This document shows positions 11,603 to 23,529 of a stretch of DNA of 64,000 bases, piece by piece. How positions within the stretch are numbered: the stretch's first letter is position 1; the number at the start of each line of letters is the position of its first letter. The position numbers were made by a program, and so were the translations under genes. This stretch comes from Ryuthela nishihirai (Eukaryota; Arthropoda; Arachnida; Araneae; Heptathelidae), in assembly GCA_038380435.1 (NCBI GenBank), contig JAWZYU010000005.1, positions 32,386,001-32,450,000 of the forward strand, written 5' to 3'. The notes under the pieces are model-generated. The model had not been told where the DNA came from, searched no databases, and saw only the letters and a list, made by a program, of their open reading frames with translations.

Positions 11603-12238
11603 ACCAGATGCATGGAGGAATTTGGGCGAACTGATCTTGTCCTGATTCGACGTTCCGATTCATCCCAAAGACGTCGGGTTTTTGAGGTTGTGTTTCAATC
11701 ACTTTATTCTGTTCAAATCGCTTGGATACAAGTCGTACTTTGTGATGTGGAGACTACAGAAGTTACTAGTGTCATTTCCGTAATATTGCCAATGTCAACG
11801 TTGGCACCGCGCAATTGTATAGAATGTCTGGCTTATAGTGGTAGTGAGAGTTCCAGGTACAACGATTATTAGATAACCCAACCTCGAAAAACAATCCAAC
11901 CACGACATCGTCTCCTCCAAACTTCATCTTTGGGATCATGCAGAATGGTAGATGATATTATACTGGCATTCTCCACATCCCACATCCAACGTTACTCATC
12001 ACTAGATAGATCCTGTCTCTATTGTTCCAGATCCCAAAAACGATGACCTTTGAACCAGGCTATGCGACGACTGCTATTCCATGGGTGATATGTGATGTGT
12101 AGTAGCTCGTCCATGAAAGTCTAGGCCATGCAAGTCTCTACGAACATTCTCACCACTAAATCTATCAACTATTAACTGAGTTCTTTAAATGCACTAATAT
12201 TTAGTCATGATTACAGTACCTGGTACGCCTGAGAGAGC
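11603..12238. other. unique sequence, no gene recognised
   Basis: An 86-codon open frame starts at 11612 on the plus strand but has no recognisable motif and is not called. Confidence 0.4.
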
Positions 12239-12240
12239 TA

Positions 12241-12792
12241 CAGGTACTGGACAATTAAATGGATACAGTTCCATGTTATCTCAATAGAAAATCACATTCA
12301 GAGTTCAATAATTTCTTCGATACGATTTTTAACGAACAATATTTTTCTAAACACAAATTAAATATGTCAATCAAATCTATCTAAATCTCGATTTGAAACA
12401 ATATTTGTTCAGTATTCAAAGAGTTATAAACTCTGGAAAATTAAACAGGCTGCAAAAAATTTAACCCAAAATTTATTAAAAACATTCAAACATGTTAAGA
12501 GATCAAAAGATCATGGTTGATGCTAGTAGAGTATCGAATGTGTTGCATCTTGTATTCTACTAGAGTGACTGTTTCAAGGTTTTTAAATTTTGGGTTCAAT
12601 TTCTTTTGCAACTTGTTAAATTTTTCAGCTTTCATAATTCTTTGAATACTGAACAAATATTGTTTAAAATCGAGATTTAGATAATTTTGATTCAGATCTT
12701 TAATTTGTCTTTAGACATATTTTTAAAAAAAATCGTATTGAATGTAATTTTCTATTGAGATAACATGAAACTGTTTCCATTTTTCTGTCCTG
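12241..12792. mobile_element. 552-bp fold-back DNA element, TA target
   Basis: TA dinucleotides flank it (12239-12240, 12793-12794). Inverted ends are CAGGTACTGGACAATTAAAT and CAGGACAGAAAAATGGAAAC. Similarity continues inward (CAGTT(C/T)CATGTTATCTCAAT), giving arms of roughly 250 bp. No coding capacity. The TA target and CAG ends fit a Tc1/mariner-type non-autonomous element; this is inference. Confidence 0.82.
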
Positions 12793-12944
12793 TAATTTTC
12801 TCACTCAGGCAATGAAAATTCATCTGATCCCGGCGGCGTGCAGTCAGAGATATACTAAGAAGGTCTCTTGCGAATATTTACGTTGGATTGAATAGTTTTG
12901 ATTATATTAAATAACTTTTATTTTTTTAATTTTGACCTTATATA

Positions 12945-13450
12945 GTAAGGGATCTAACATTCAGTGTTTTGTGTCTTTATATTTAAATCCTTAGGATTTT
13001 GTATCCTTATATTTAAGTTATCAGTAATTAGTGTCCTCATATTTAAATTCTCAATATTAAATAATTTCTCAATAAATTTGAATTTGTAGATTTTTTTATT
13101 CTTGCATTTAAATTCTTAGAATTTTGTATCCTGATATTTAAATCTTTAGCATTTTGTATATTTATATTTAAATTCTTAAAATTTGTATCCCTATAATTAA
13201 ATCTTTAATATTTTACGTATTTATATTTAAATTCTTAGAATTATGTATCCTGGTATATAAATACTTAATATTTTGTACATTTATATTTAAATTCTTAGAA
13301 TTTTGTATCTTTATAGAAGTTGATATCCTTATATTTAAGTTGTCAGTATTTTGAATCCTTATATTTAAATCCTTAGGGTTTTTTATCCTGATATTTAAAT
13401 TCTTAGTACTTTTGCATCCTGATATTTAAATTCTTAGTGTTTTTGCATTA
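12945..13450. repeat. degenerate ~35-bp tandem array
   Basis: Over ten diverged units of ATATTTAAATTCTTAG plus TTTTGTATCCTT. Unit length drifts through small indels. Confidence 0.8.
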
Positions 13451-14551
13451 TTTAATTCCTATTGTCTAATGAACGGATAGGTAACTTTTGGTGGCATCAA
13501 CATCACTTGAAAGTGTTTTTGTAACTTTAGCACGCAAACTGGAAAATATTTTCTTATTTCTATAATTTTGGTTTGTTATCCCAGTTCTAAGAAGAAACAT
13601 TAACGATTTCTCCTGTGTTAATATGGAACAGCTTGTACCATTTCTTCAGTCTACATATATCGTTCTTCTGTTTAATCCCCCCCCCCCCTCCAAGCAACGA
13701 TATATCGTTATTGGCACTAAAAAAGCTAAAATTAATCGTAGCTGGAACCGTTTCAATTTCATTTTTACTTCACCATCATTGACCGAGAATTGGGGGCATC
13801 TTCTCCCCATATTTCCACAAAGTGCCTCAGTGATACTTAAAAGGGACAGGCTTTAACTTTTAACCTTTTAAATGATAGCATGTCCACATAAATAGATTAA
13901 ACAAGTAATAAAGGCGATGTTAAGCACCCATTTGGGAACCATGTACGGTTTCAGAATCGAGCCAAGACTGCATTGTTTGCTCTGCTCTTTGGAGGTGACT
14001 GGCAGAGTGCTAATGCCCAGAGCGGATCCTTCACGTGAAAATATTTCCCTCTTTTAAGATGTAATAAATCACCGGATTGCTCGCCAAGGTTTAAGCACAT
14101 TAGACCTGTCAAGTCGAGTCCAGCCTACCTATTGATCCAACATCTGTAGCGGTGATATTGCGTGACTGATAGGTGAAGTGACCTCAAAACTGGGCTTTGC
14201 GGCTCAAGTAATGATCAGAGGAACAATAACATAGCATTACATCCGGTTGATATTTGACTAAAGCCGAAGATGGGAGGGCTCCCGAACACGATAACAATTT
14301 AGCTGAAAGAGATTTGGAAAGTTCCAATAAAATGCTCAGTTGTTTGGGATAAACAATTGCTGTAAAAACCGTAAAGTGCATAAGGTTTTTTTTTTTATAT
14401 TGACATTTTGCTTCAAAAGAAGGTTTTTTTTTTTCAGTTTCGGAAGCAATTGTTTTGCAATTGGCTTAGTGTGCGACAACGAGAGTGGTTATGAGACTTC
14501 GTAGTCGACGCCGCGACAGTTCATTTTGCTTCTTCAAATGCAAATAAGTTT
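13451..14551. other. unique sequence, no gene recognised
   Basis: Contains a C run at about 13677-13688. Open frames at 13623-13856 (plus) and 14184-14381 (minus) have no recognisable features. Confidence 0.4.
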
Positions 14552-15245
14552 TCTTTGTAGTTAATTGCTGTTCATGACGATGGCCTACCTATTGATCTCT
14601 GTAGTTAATTGATCTCTGTAGTTAATTGCTCTCTGTAGTTATTGATCTTTGTAGTTAATTGCTGTTCATGACGATGGCCTACCTATTGATCTCTGTAGTT
14701 AATTGCTCTCTGTAGTTAATTGCTCTCTGTAGTTATTGATCTTTGTAGTTAATTGTTGTTCATGACGATGGCCTACCTATTGATCTCTGTAGTTAATTGC
14801 TCTCTATAGTTAATTGCTCTCTGTAGTTATTGATCTTTGTAGTTAATTGCTGTTCATGATGATGGCCTACCTATTGATCTCTGCAGTTAATTGCTCTCTG
14901 TATTTATTGATCTTTGTAGTTAATTGCTGTTCATGATGATGACCTACCTATTGATCTCTGCAGTTAATTGCTCTCTGTAGTTATTGATCTTTGTAGTTAA
15001 TTGCTGTTCATGATGATGGCCTACCTATTGATCTCTTCAGTTAATTGCTCTCTGTAGTTATTGATCTTTGTAGTTAATTGCTGTTCATGACGATGGCCTA
15101 CCTATTGATCTCTGTAGTTAATTGCTCTCTGTATTTATTGATCTTTGTAGTTAATTGCTGTTCATGACGATGGCCTACCTATTGATCTCTGTAGTTAATT
15201 GCTCTCTGTAGTTAATTGCTGTTCATGACGATGACCTACTTATGG
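14552..15245. repeat. ~77-bp minisatellite with internal subrepeats
   Basis: About nine units beginning CTGTTCATGA(C/T)GATGGCC, each followed by two to four subunits of TGATCTCTGTAGTTAATTGC type. Some units carry an extra subunit of about 18 bp, giving lengths of about 77 or 94 bp. Confidence 0.9.
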
Positions 15246-15315
15246 CTCTGAGGATTCCGCTATTTTTATCTGTCTTTTTATTTGCTTTCCGTTTGTCAGT
15301 TTGTAAATTTATAAA

Positions 15316-15372
15316 GCATAAGTGGCGCAGCGCAGTGGCAACTTGGGAAACTGAGACTGCGAAGTTGACACT
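15316..15372 (+). repeat. SINE-D-like repeat
   Basis: Shows AGTGGCGCAGCGCAGTGG, which resembles a tRNA A box, followed by GAGACTGCGAAGTTGACAC. Matches 10262-10335. Confidence 0.45.
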
Positions 15373-15396
15373 TTAACAGACCTTATAGATATTGGT

Positions 15397-15764
15397 TAGG
15401 TAGTTTTATCTATGAGCGACATTTTTTTGGGTCAGAGGTCATAAGGACCCGAGGGTTCAGAGAAGGTTGGGGAACGGGACCCACTGGATAGCTGTTCGGA
15501 GACAGACGATAGCCTCCGGTCAAGGCCATCCAACGTGTTCTTTAACGTTCAGAGGTATGGCTCTATCGCACAGGGGTCCATGGCTTAACGTCCCATCCGA
15601 CGGACGTGGCCTTTCCAACCCCATTGGTGTCTCCTATTGATTAAGAGCATATCCATCCGGGGAGTTTTGCGGAGATAAATCTCAACGCTGGCCTAGGCGG
15701 GACTCGAACATGGTAACTGCAGATTACGTAGCCTGACGTGCTACCGACTGAGCCATCCCCGGCC
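15397..15764 (-). mobile_element. SINE-A, full length, diverged
   Basis: Tail TAGTTTTATCTATGAGCGAC to head GCCATCCCCGGCCC. TSD TATAGATATTGGT / TACAGATATTGGT (15384-15396 and 15766-15778). Substitutions and small deletions show it is older than most copies. Confidence 0.88.
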
Positions 15765-15994
15765 CTACAGATATTGGTGATTAAAAGGTCATTCACCTAT
15801 GGGCGCTTCATTATCTGGGAGTTGCCAGTTGTAACCCACTTAAAGGGTGGGGTTAGAGTTTCCCTTAAAGGTTTCGATATCACATATTTTCTAAGCTAGT
15901 CCTCAAGAAACAGGGCTCAAGTACGCCAAATGAAACTCAAACATGCCAACCCCCCCCCCCACCCCCCGTATTAGAAGTTTTTTGGTACGCCACT

Positions 15995-16072
15995 GTTCTA
16001 GGAGAACTGTCGGAACATCAACTGCGCAGCCTCATAGTCTCCCCAGTTGCCCCTCGCACTATACCAATGCAA
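15995..16072 (-). repeat. SINE-D-like repeat
   Basis: The complement contains GAGGGGCAACTGGGGAGACT and GCTGCGCAGTTGATG, matching the plus-strand copies. Confidence 0.45.
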
Positions 16073-16168
16073 AAAAAGCTGTTCCTAAAATCTGGGTATC
16101 AAAAGATTTTTAAAGTGTTACAATTTATTTTTAAATAAAGGTATTAATATATAATATAATATATATGC

Positions 16169-16283
16169 TGAGGTCCTGCCATCCTCACAGACCTTCTACT
16201 ATGACAAATAAACCGACAGGCTCCTGTCAGACCTCTGTGGAATGCAGCTGCTTGAGGGGGTATTTATTTTATTATTATTATTA
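16169..16283 (+). mobile_element. SINE-B, 5'-truncated
   Basis: Starts at GCTGAGGTCCTGCCATCC and runs to the ATTT-type tail. The tRNA-like head is missing. Confidence 0.85.
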
Positions 16284-16567
16284 ATATATATATCTTTAAA
16301 ATGTTACTAATTCTTAAAATCCATACATACCTTTAAAATGCTACTAGTTTTTAAAGGTATCAATACGTATCTTTTAATGTTACTAGTGATTCCATTTATT
16401 TTTCTGCCAGTTTTTTAATCAGTTGCAGTAAAGCGAAGTTCTTGTGGTGTAGATGTTAGTTATGATTCTAGCAAAATGCACCGCTGAAGCCAAGAACATT
16501 TTTTTTAATCTCTGGGAAAGCCAACTGATCAGTGGATTTCTTGAGATATTTATCTGCAAGAGCTTTA

Positions 16568-16768
16568 TATATATATACCCCCTCAAGCAGCTGCTTGCCA
16601 CAGAGGTCTGACAGGAGCCTGTCAGTTTATATGCCATAGTAGAAGGTCTGAGAGGATGGCAGGACCTCAGCAGAAAAACGACACATACATCCATGCCTTA
16701 TCCTGGGGCTCGAACCCAGGTCTCTTAGATCAGTAGCCAAGCGCGCTAACCACTCGGCCATGGGACGG
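16568..16768 (-). mobile_element. SINE-B, full length
   Basis: TSD CTGCAAGAGCTTTA (16554-16567 and 16769-16782). The tail is a TA-rich variant instead of clean ATTT repeats. Confidence 0.92.
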
Positions 16769-16782
16769 CTGCAAGAGCTTTA

Positions 16783-18600
16783 CATACCTAAAACTCAATT
16801 TCATTTAAAAAAAAACAACAACGTTGAACTAATTTAAAAGCAAGATTATGATTTATAGTTAACTGATAGTTATTTTATGCTAATAAAGCCAAGGAATAAA
16901 ATGCTTTTCTTATGTGTCTAATTTCTGCAATAATTCCTTTATCTTCTTAAGTCATCGAAAAGTTCTTTGCCACTTGTCGCAAGGAAGACTTAGCTTAATC
17001 CAAAGAGAGATCCAGGTGCACATTTCGGAAACTGAGCAACGAAATTACAATCAGCTTTCAGACACGGCTTTTGACGTAGTAAGAGGACTTTGAAGCCTAC
17101 CTTTGCATTTGATCTTTAATTAGCGGTGAGTGAGAGATGGAATTAAAATCTTGAACATAATTAATTAATGCCCGACAACGTTCCAAGAACCACAATAGGC
17201 ATTGCCCTTTGGCATCTAACGCCATTTGCAAGTAAGAGAGTGAAATTTCGGTTCCAATCAACTAACCATCACGGCCTCCGTAATTATATTAAGGGTTGAA
17301 TATTGGACTTTGTCACCGCGGCGCTTCATTACTGGGAGTTGTCAGTCAACCGACCGTCGCAGCTACTCATTATGATGAGCAATAACAGCGTAGGCGGTTC
17401 GGGCGTTTCTCTGCATGCAGCCGCATTCTGGGCGCAGTAAGCGCTCAATGGGTAAATAATTAAGTGAGCAGAACGCAGTCATTTGCTAAGTTGGTTACAC
17501 AATGGGACAGCCGTGCCAAACCCACAGCTGGCCACGATTAGGTGAACTGTTAATGATGTGGGCCACATGGTGCACTACACACGTGACTGGTCTCGTGGGG
17601 AAGATGAAGACAACGGGGGTTAATCAGCGGTGTGATGGGGGTCACGGATGACGGGTGGGACGGCAGATGCAGCTCTTGGTCCCAAAAGTCATGGGAGGGT
17701 GTGTGTAGTGGGGGGGGGGGTTGTAGGATCGCCCTTTTTGCTCTCAAAATGAATTCCCTTATGGAACTAAAATTACTTTCTGGGGGCTAAATTGAAATGG
17801 AAATTGTAATTTTGCAGCGAAATAAAAATTGCATCGGCGTAAATAATTCACTCCGTGAGTTTAAAAATAAATGATGATAGAAAGAAGCTGGGATAAATTA
17901 TGAAAACGCTCACGTAATTTTGGGATGTACTTAGGAAGAAATTATCTTCGTATTTCTAATCTTGTTTTTTATGTGTTCATCTGTATTGAATGACATATTT
18001 GTTTAAATTTGAATTAATTTTTCTCTTCAGGATTAAACTTTACTGAGAGATGTTTTTATGTTTCGTGCTAACTATATTCAAAATTGGAATGCACCAGCGC
18101 GGAAATGGACTGCTCCTTCTTTACCTAAAGTTATAAATGTTATTTATGCATTTTTTTAAACAAAATCTACAATGCGAAGAGATAATTTAATATAGAACGG
18201 AAAATGTGTTTCAGAGAGGGCACACAAAAAAAGAGCCGAACAAAACCATAAGATAAGAAATACCATGAACGTCTCTTTCTCCTTTTACTAATCTTCGAAG
18301 AACGAACACGAAAAATCAATAACAAAAACTCGAATTAAATTAAATAGCAATTCTACTAGGAGATAAAATGCTAAAAGGAACTGAAATATTCTCGATTACA
18401 ATGGCAGGGTTTTAAATAGGATTAACGATGTTAAACTATCAGGAACTGCTGACCAAATTTTTGCCCCTCTTTATTTTATGTAATCTGAATTTCTCAGGTT
18501 CGAGTCCCAAACTGAATCATTCTCAGGTTCGAATCAGAATTGAAGGTATCTTTTTAAACTTTATTTACTCTATGCTCGATGTATAAGACTGGATTGTGTT
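16783..18600. other. unique region, candidate regulatory DNA
   Basis: The largest repeat-poor block. 17000-17550 is less AT-rich than its surroundings, has no repeat copy and contains several TAAT-core motifs. A G run is at about 17711-17720. No exon recognised. A regulatory role is speculation from composition only. Confidence 0.3.
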
Positions 18601-19239
18601 GTTGTTGGGTTGTTTTACCTCTGAGCGGCACTTTTTTGCACACCATGGGCTAAATGGCCAGGTCACATGGACCCCGAAGGCTCAGAGAAGGTTGGGGGAG
18701 GGGACCCACTGGAACAGCTGTTGGGTTTGTTTGGTTTGGTTTACCTCTGAGCGGCACTTTTTTGCACACCATGGGCTAAATGGCCAGGTCACATGGACCC
18801 CGAAGGCTCAGAGAAGGTTGGGGGAGGGGACCCACTGGAACAGCTGTTGGGTTTGTTTGGTTTGGTTTACCTCTGAGCGGCACTTTTTTGCACACCATGG
18901 GCTAAATGGCCAGGTCACATGGACCCCGAAGGCTCAGAGAAGGTTGGGGGAGGGGACCCACTGGAACAGCTGTTGGGAGACAGATGGTAGCCTCCCGTCA
19001 AGGCCATCCAGCGTGTTCTTTAACGTGCACAGGGTATGGCTCTCCCGCACACGGGGCCACGGCTTAACGTCCCATCCGACGGACGGCGGCCTTTCCAAGC
19101 CCATCGGTGTCCCCTACTGACCGTGGGCAGGGCGGGGAATTTTGCGGAGATAAATCTCAACGCTGACCCAGCTGGGACTCGAACCTGGGAACTACAGATT
19201 ACGAGCCTGGCGCGCTACCGACTGAGCCACCCCCGCCCC
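18601..19239 (-). mobile_element. SINE-A composite with three 3' ends
   Basis: Tail unit 1 (about 18604-18724), tail unit 2 (about 18725-18849), then a complete copy (about 18850-19239). Units 2 and 3 begin with the same GTTTGTTTGGTTTGG junction and stop at the same GCTGTTGGG. The 125-bp period appears exact. No clear TSD. The 174-codon open frame across it is a by-product of the repeat. Confidence 0.92.
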
Positions 19240-19745
19240 GATAGTTTGGGGGAAATATGACTTTACAAGTAGTTAATTAAACGCTTTTCGTGGCTCTTTC
19301 ATTTTGGTCAACCGAAAGGTTTCTTCGCTACAAGATGATGCATATGGCGTTTTGCGCAAATGAGGGACAATGAGAGATGTATGTTGGCTCAGCTGAGCTA
19401 TTCCGATGACGATGGAGATTGCCTTAATAAAATATGAAGTTCACACAATGTGGACCTTCTTTTTTTTTTCAAAAAAATTGTATTGTAACTTAAATGTAGC
19501 AGCTCAAACAGATCAAGGCTTGCTTCTAAGGCAGAGAATTCTGATAATCCCAGAGATAAATAAGTAGTTTCAAGTTTTCAGTTTATTCAATATTTTTATT
19601 TTTCAGTCCAACATTAAAAAGTGATTCTTATAAAATCTTCTTATTTAATTTTTGATCGGATCGTGCATGTTTTAAGATTATTGACTTTCTGACATTGTAG
19701 TTTAAACGTATGCTGAAATCCATTTAATATTGGAGGAGGGATCAG
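19240..19745. other. unique AT-rich sequence, nothing recognised
   Basis: No gene, RNA gene or repeat recognised. Confidence 0.4.
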
Positions 19746-19749
19746 ACTC

Positions 19750-20085
19750 TAGCTTGCAGTTCCCGTGTTCGAGGTCTTCAATCTGTGTCATCGTTGAGAT
19801 ATACTGTATATCCATGAAACCCCACCAGTCGTCGGTCAAGGGGAACACTGGTGGGCTTGGAAAGCCCGCCGTCCGTCGGAAGGAATGTAGAGCCGTGGCT
19901 CCGTGTGCAGGAGTGCATGTTAAAGAACTGCTGGATTGCCTTGACAGGAGGCTTTCATCTGTCTCCTAACAATTGGCCATCGAGTCCCTTTCTACCACTC
20001 TCTCTGAGCCTTTGGGGTCCTTGTAACCTGGTCATTTAGCTCATTGCGCGCAACAAAAAAGAACTACTCAGAGGTAAAACAACCC
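19750..20085 (+). mobile_element. SINE-A, old diverged copy
   Basis: Recognisable from TGCAGTTCCCGTGTTCGAGG to GAGGTAAAACAACCCAATT, with many substitutions and deletions. The A box is lost. Confidence 0.8.
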
Positions 20086-20109
20086 AATTATTTCATGTTT
20101 AATCTCGGA

Positions 20110-20365
20110 CCAGAGTTGAGTTGTCTTATCTCTGAGAGGCACTTTCTGCACACAGTGGGCTAATTGGTCAGGTTAAAAGGACCTCATGGGCTAGAGAAAA
20201 TTGAGGAAGAGGATCCACTGGACAGCGGGTAGGAGACAGGTGGAAGTCTTCTCATCTGTCGCCTAACAGAGTAGAACACAAGGCCATTCGGTGTTCCTTA
20301 ATGTGTATACAGGGTATGATGACACTCCTGCATGGGAGGGGGGAGCCTTAACTCTGTGAGCCTTA
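20110..20365 (-). mobile_element. SINE-A, old truncated copy
   Basis: Diverged tail and central block, minus strand. Its inner end meets the TSD of the next SINE-A. Confidence 0.75.
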
Positions 20366-20378
20366 ACTTTCGATCTGG

Positions 20379-20764
20379 AATGAGTTGTTTTAGCTCTGAG
20401 CGGCACTTTTTTTTGCACATCATGGGCTAAATGGCCAGGTCACATTGACCCCGAAGGCTCATAGAAGGTTGGGGGAGGGGACTCACTGGAACAGCTGTTG
20501 GGAGACAGATGGTAGCCTCCCGTCAAGGCCATCCAGTGTGTTCTTTAACGTGCACAGGGTAAGGCTCTCCCGCACACGGGGCCACGGCTTAACGTCCCGT
20601 CCGACGGACGGCGGTCTTTCCAAGCCCATCGGTGTCCCCTACTGACCGTGGGCAGGGCGGGGAATTTTGCGGAGATAAATCTCAACGCTGACCCAGCTGG
20701 GACTCGAACCTGAGAACTTCAGATTACGAGCTTGGTGCGCTACCGACTGAGTCAGCCCTGCCTC
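20379..20764 (-). mobile_element. SINE-A, full length
   Basis: TSD TTTCGATCTGG (20368-20378 and 20765-20775). The head has mutated positions (GGCTGACTCAGTCGG). Confidence 0.93.
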
Positions 20765-20984
20765 TTTCGATCTGGCGTAGGCGAAGTTTCCAACTCCAAC
20801 GATGCCCTCCGCAGGAACATTCACTTCACACGTGTTGAGCGATTGTCTTTGTAGTCTGTCTTCTCACCGAGGCAAGATTCAGATAAGAATGTAAAAAACT
20901 CCCTCTGATTTGACACTGAAATCTGTTAATTTTGGTTAACAGTTTTAAGTCCTGCATTCTACTAAGCGGGATTACCGCAAGTGC

Positions 20985-22525
20985 GATTAGTAGATGAATT
21001 ATGCTGGGGAAGAAAGAGACTGAAACTGGAGAATAGTCAAATTGAAGAGGTTGATTGAAAACAAGTTTCAAGAAGTATTGAATAAAAGACGACGAAGAAA
21101 AATTTAGGTAAGTGCTAAATTGAGATGCTGAAAATATTTCAGTAAGTATCAATTGAAGGAAATTGTAAAGTATGTGTGTCGAAACGATAATTATGAAATA
21201 CTTGGAGAGTATTCATTTTTATTCAACACTCGGTCTGAGAAACTCGATTTGATCGAGAAGGTGAAAATAGTCCAGAGAAATGTTAAATTTAAGAACGTGG
21301 TGAAGAATTCCAAGACTGGTTGTTGGGTTGTTTTACCTCTGAGCGGCACTTTTTTGCACACTATGGGCTAAATGGCCAGGTCACAAGGACCCCGAAGGCT
21401 CAGAGAAGGTTGGGGGAGGGGACCCACTGGAATAGCTGTTGGGAGACAGATGGTAGCCTCCCGTCAAGGCCATCCAGCGTGTTCTTTAACGTGCACAGGG
21501 TATGGCTCTCCCGCACACGGGGCCACGGCTTAACGTCCCATCCGACGGACGGTGGCCTTTCCAAGCCCATCGGTGTCTCCTACTGAACGTGGGCAGGGCG
21601 GGAAATTTTGCGGAGATAAATCTCAAAGCTGACCCAGCTGGGACTCGAACCTGGGAACTACAGATTACGAGCCTGGCGCGCTATCGACTGAGCCACCCCC
21701 GCCCCCTTCAAGACTGGAACTTATAGTAAAGATGATGAAAGGAATCTTGGAAATGTGAAGTGAAATATGATGATGAAAGAGTAAGAGAGATATAATGAGT
21801 AAAATATTATGAAAAGAGTCAGGGTAAATGTTAAATTGAAGATGACATAGCAAATTAATTAAAAAAAAATACTGAATGAAAGATGATGAAAAGGAGAGTG
21901 TGGAACTGAAGGAGATGAAAATAATATGACAAAATATCAAGTTGAAGAAGCTGCTGAAAAGAATCAAGGCAATGTAAAATTGATGAAGATGGTGAAAAAA
22001 AACGACACTTAGAAGAATATTAAAGCATAGAAAAGATTCTGAGGATGCATCAAGCTGGAAGTTAAAATTACTGGGGGGAAATATAGAATAAAAGAAGGCA
22101 AAAAAATAGTCAGATTGAAGAGAATGAAGAAATAGTCGAATAATTATTGTCAACTTGAATATGGCAAAAATAAATTGTAGAGAAGTAATAAAAAAATAGC
22201 CTGGAGGAACTCTCTAATTTAAAGAGTTAATAAAAAACTTTAAGTAATGTTAAAATGAAGAGGACGATAAAAAAAGAAACTGTGAAGGGCATTGAAATAA
22301 AGATGGCGAAAGAAACGTGGTAGAAGAAAGTGGGACCTTCAAACACGTTTGAATTAGATGTTAAAAAGAATCTGGTGTAATTGCTGAATTGTTTATGGTA
22401 AAAAGAGTTTAGAGGTAATGTTGAATTGAATAATATATTAAAAAGCATTTGCAGAAGATTAAAAGTGAGGAAGATGCAGAAATTTTTTGCTAATATCAGA
22501 AATTGCTTCGGGGGAAATGCCAAAG
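20985..22525. repeat. purine-rich degenerate minisatellite, ~45 bp
   Basis: Loose repeats of AAATTGAAGA(A/T)GATGATGAAAA and GTAATGTTAAATTGAAGA on the plus strand. Interrupted by a SINE-A at 21320-21706. The long antisense open frames here (21665-22153, 22227-22523) are side effects of purine-rich composition. Confidence 0.65.
21320..21706 (-). mobile_element. SINE-A, full length
   Basis: TSD TTCCAAGACTGG / TTCAAGACTGG (ending at 21319 and 21717), inside the purine-rich minisatellite. Confidence 0.93.
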
Positions 22526-23119
22526 TGCAAAAGATAATTTAATTACCTTCTGCAATTTTTTTATGTATTTTGTATATTTATTTTTTTTTAAATATTATTT
22601 CCTGAATGACAAGTGAGTAAATTAATGGTTGCAAAATACAAAAATAAAATAGCATCTGGAATTCAAGAATTCACTAAAAAGTGCAAACTTCCGATGTAGC
22701 ATCCACCTAAGATCACTCTAATATCGCTGTTGAGAGTCCTTCACGACCTTGTTGAAAACTAGTGCTTGCCTCCAGGACAATGAGTGTCAAGAAAATGTTT
22801 TATTTTTCTTCTGAAACATCCTAATCCAAATACCCTCGAGTGCTTTCCTTTTTCTGTTTCGAACCAATCAACCAAGAGGACTTAACGTTTTTATCTTCCA
22901 GTGCTAGCTTTCGTAAAGGTGAAGCGAAAAGATTTCTGTTGTCTGATTTCACTGAGGATTCGTCTTTCCTTCCGTAGCCTAACTTCCAGCTAACTAACTG
23001 ATGGAACCCGATAAAGCTCCGAAGCTGATACAATATATGACAAAAGCTTAACCATCACATTCACAGTTGGGATGTCTCATCGATCATTTAAGATGGGCTC
23101 GTAGACAAAATGATGTTCC
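22526..23119. other. unique sequence, nothing recognised
   Basis: The 70-codon open frame at 22821-23033 (minus) has no recognisable motif. Confidence 0.4.
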
Positions 23120-23130
23120 CTCTCTTATAT

Positions 23131-23518
23131 GGGGCGGGGGTGGCTCAGTCGGTAGCGCGCCAGACTCGTAATCTGTAGTTCCCAGGTTCGAGTCCCAGCT
23201 GGGTCAGCGTTGAGATTTATCTCCGCAAAATTCCCCGCCTTGCCCAAGGTCAGTAGGGGACACCGATGGGCTTGGAAAGACCGCCGTCCGTCGGATGGGA
23301 CGTTAAGCCGTGGCCCCGTGTGCGGGAGAGCCATACCCTGTGCACGCTAAAGAACACGCTGGATGGCCTTGACGGGAGACTACTATCTGTCTCCCAACAG
23401 CTGTTCCAGTGGGTACTCTCCCCCAACCTTCTCTGAGCCTTCGGGGTCCATGTGACCTGGCCATTTAGCCCATGGTGTGCAAAAAAATGCCGCTCAGAGG
23501 TAAAACAACCCAACCCAA
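23131..23518 (+). mobile_element. SINE-A, full length
   Basis: Perfect TSD CTCTCTTATAT (23120-23130 and 23519-23529). A and B boxes intact. Confidence 0.95.
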
Positions 23519-23529
23519 CTCTCTTATAT

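Noticed and set aside
18596..19120. 174-codon open frame and many similar 60-110-codon frames in SINE-A copies
   Set aside because: They coincide with SINE-A on its antisense strand and are alike only because the SINE copies are alike. No start context, domain or selection signal.
21665..22153. 162-codon minus-strand open frame rich in Phe, Ser and Ile
   Set aside because: Antisense of a purine-rich degenerate repeat, starting in SINE-A sequence; low-complexity composition.
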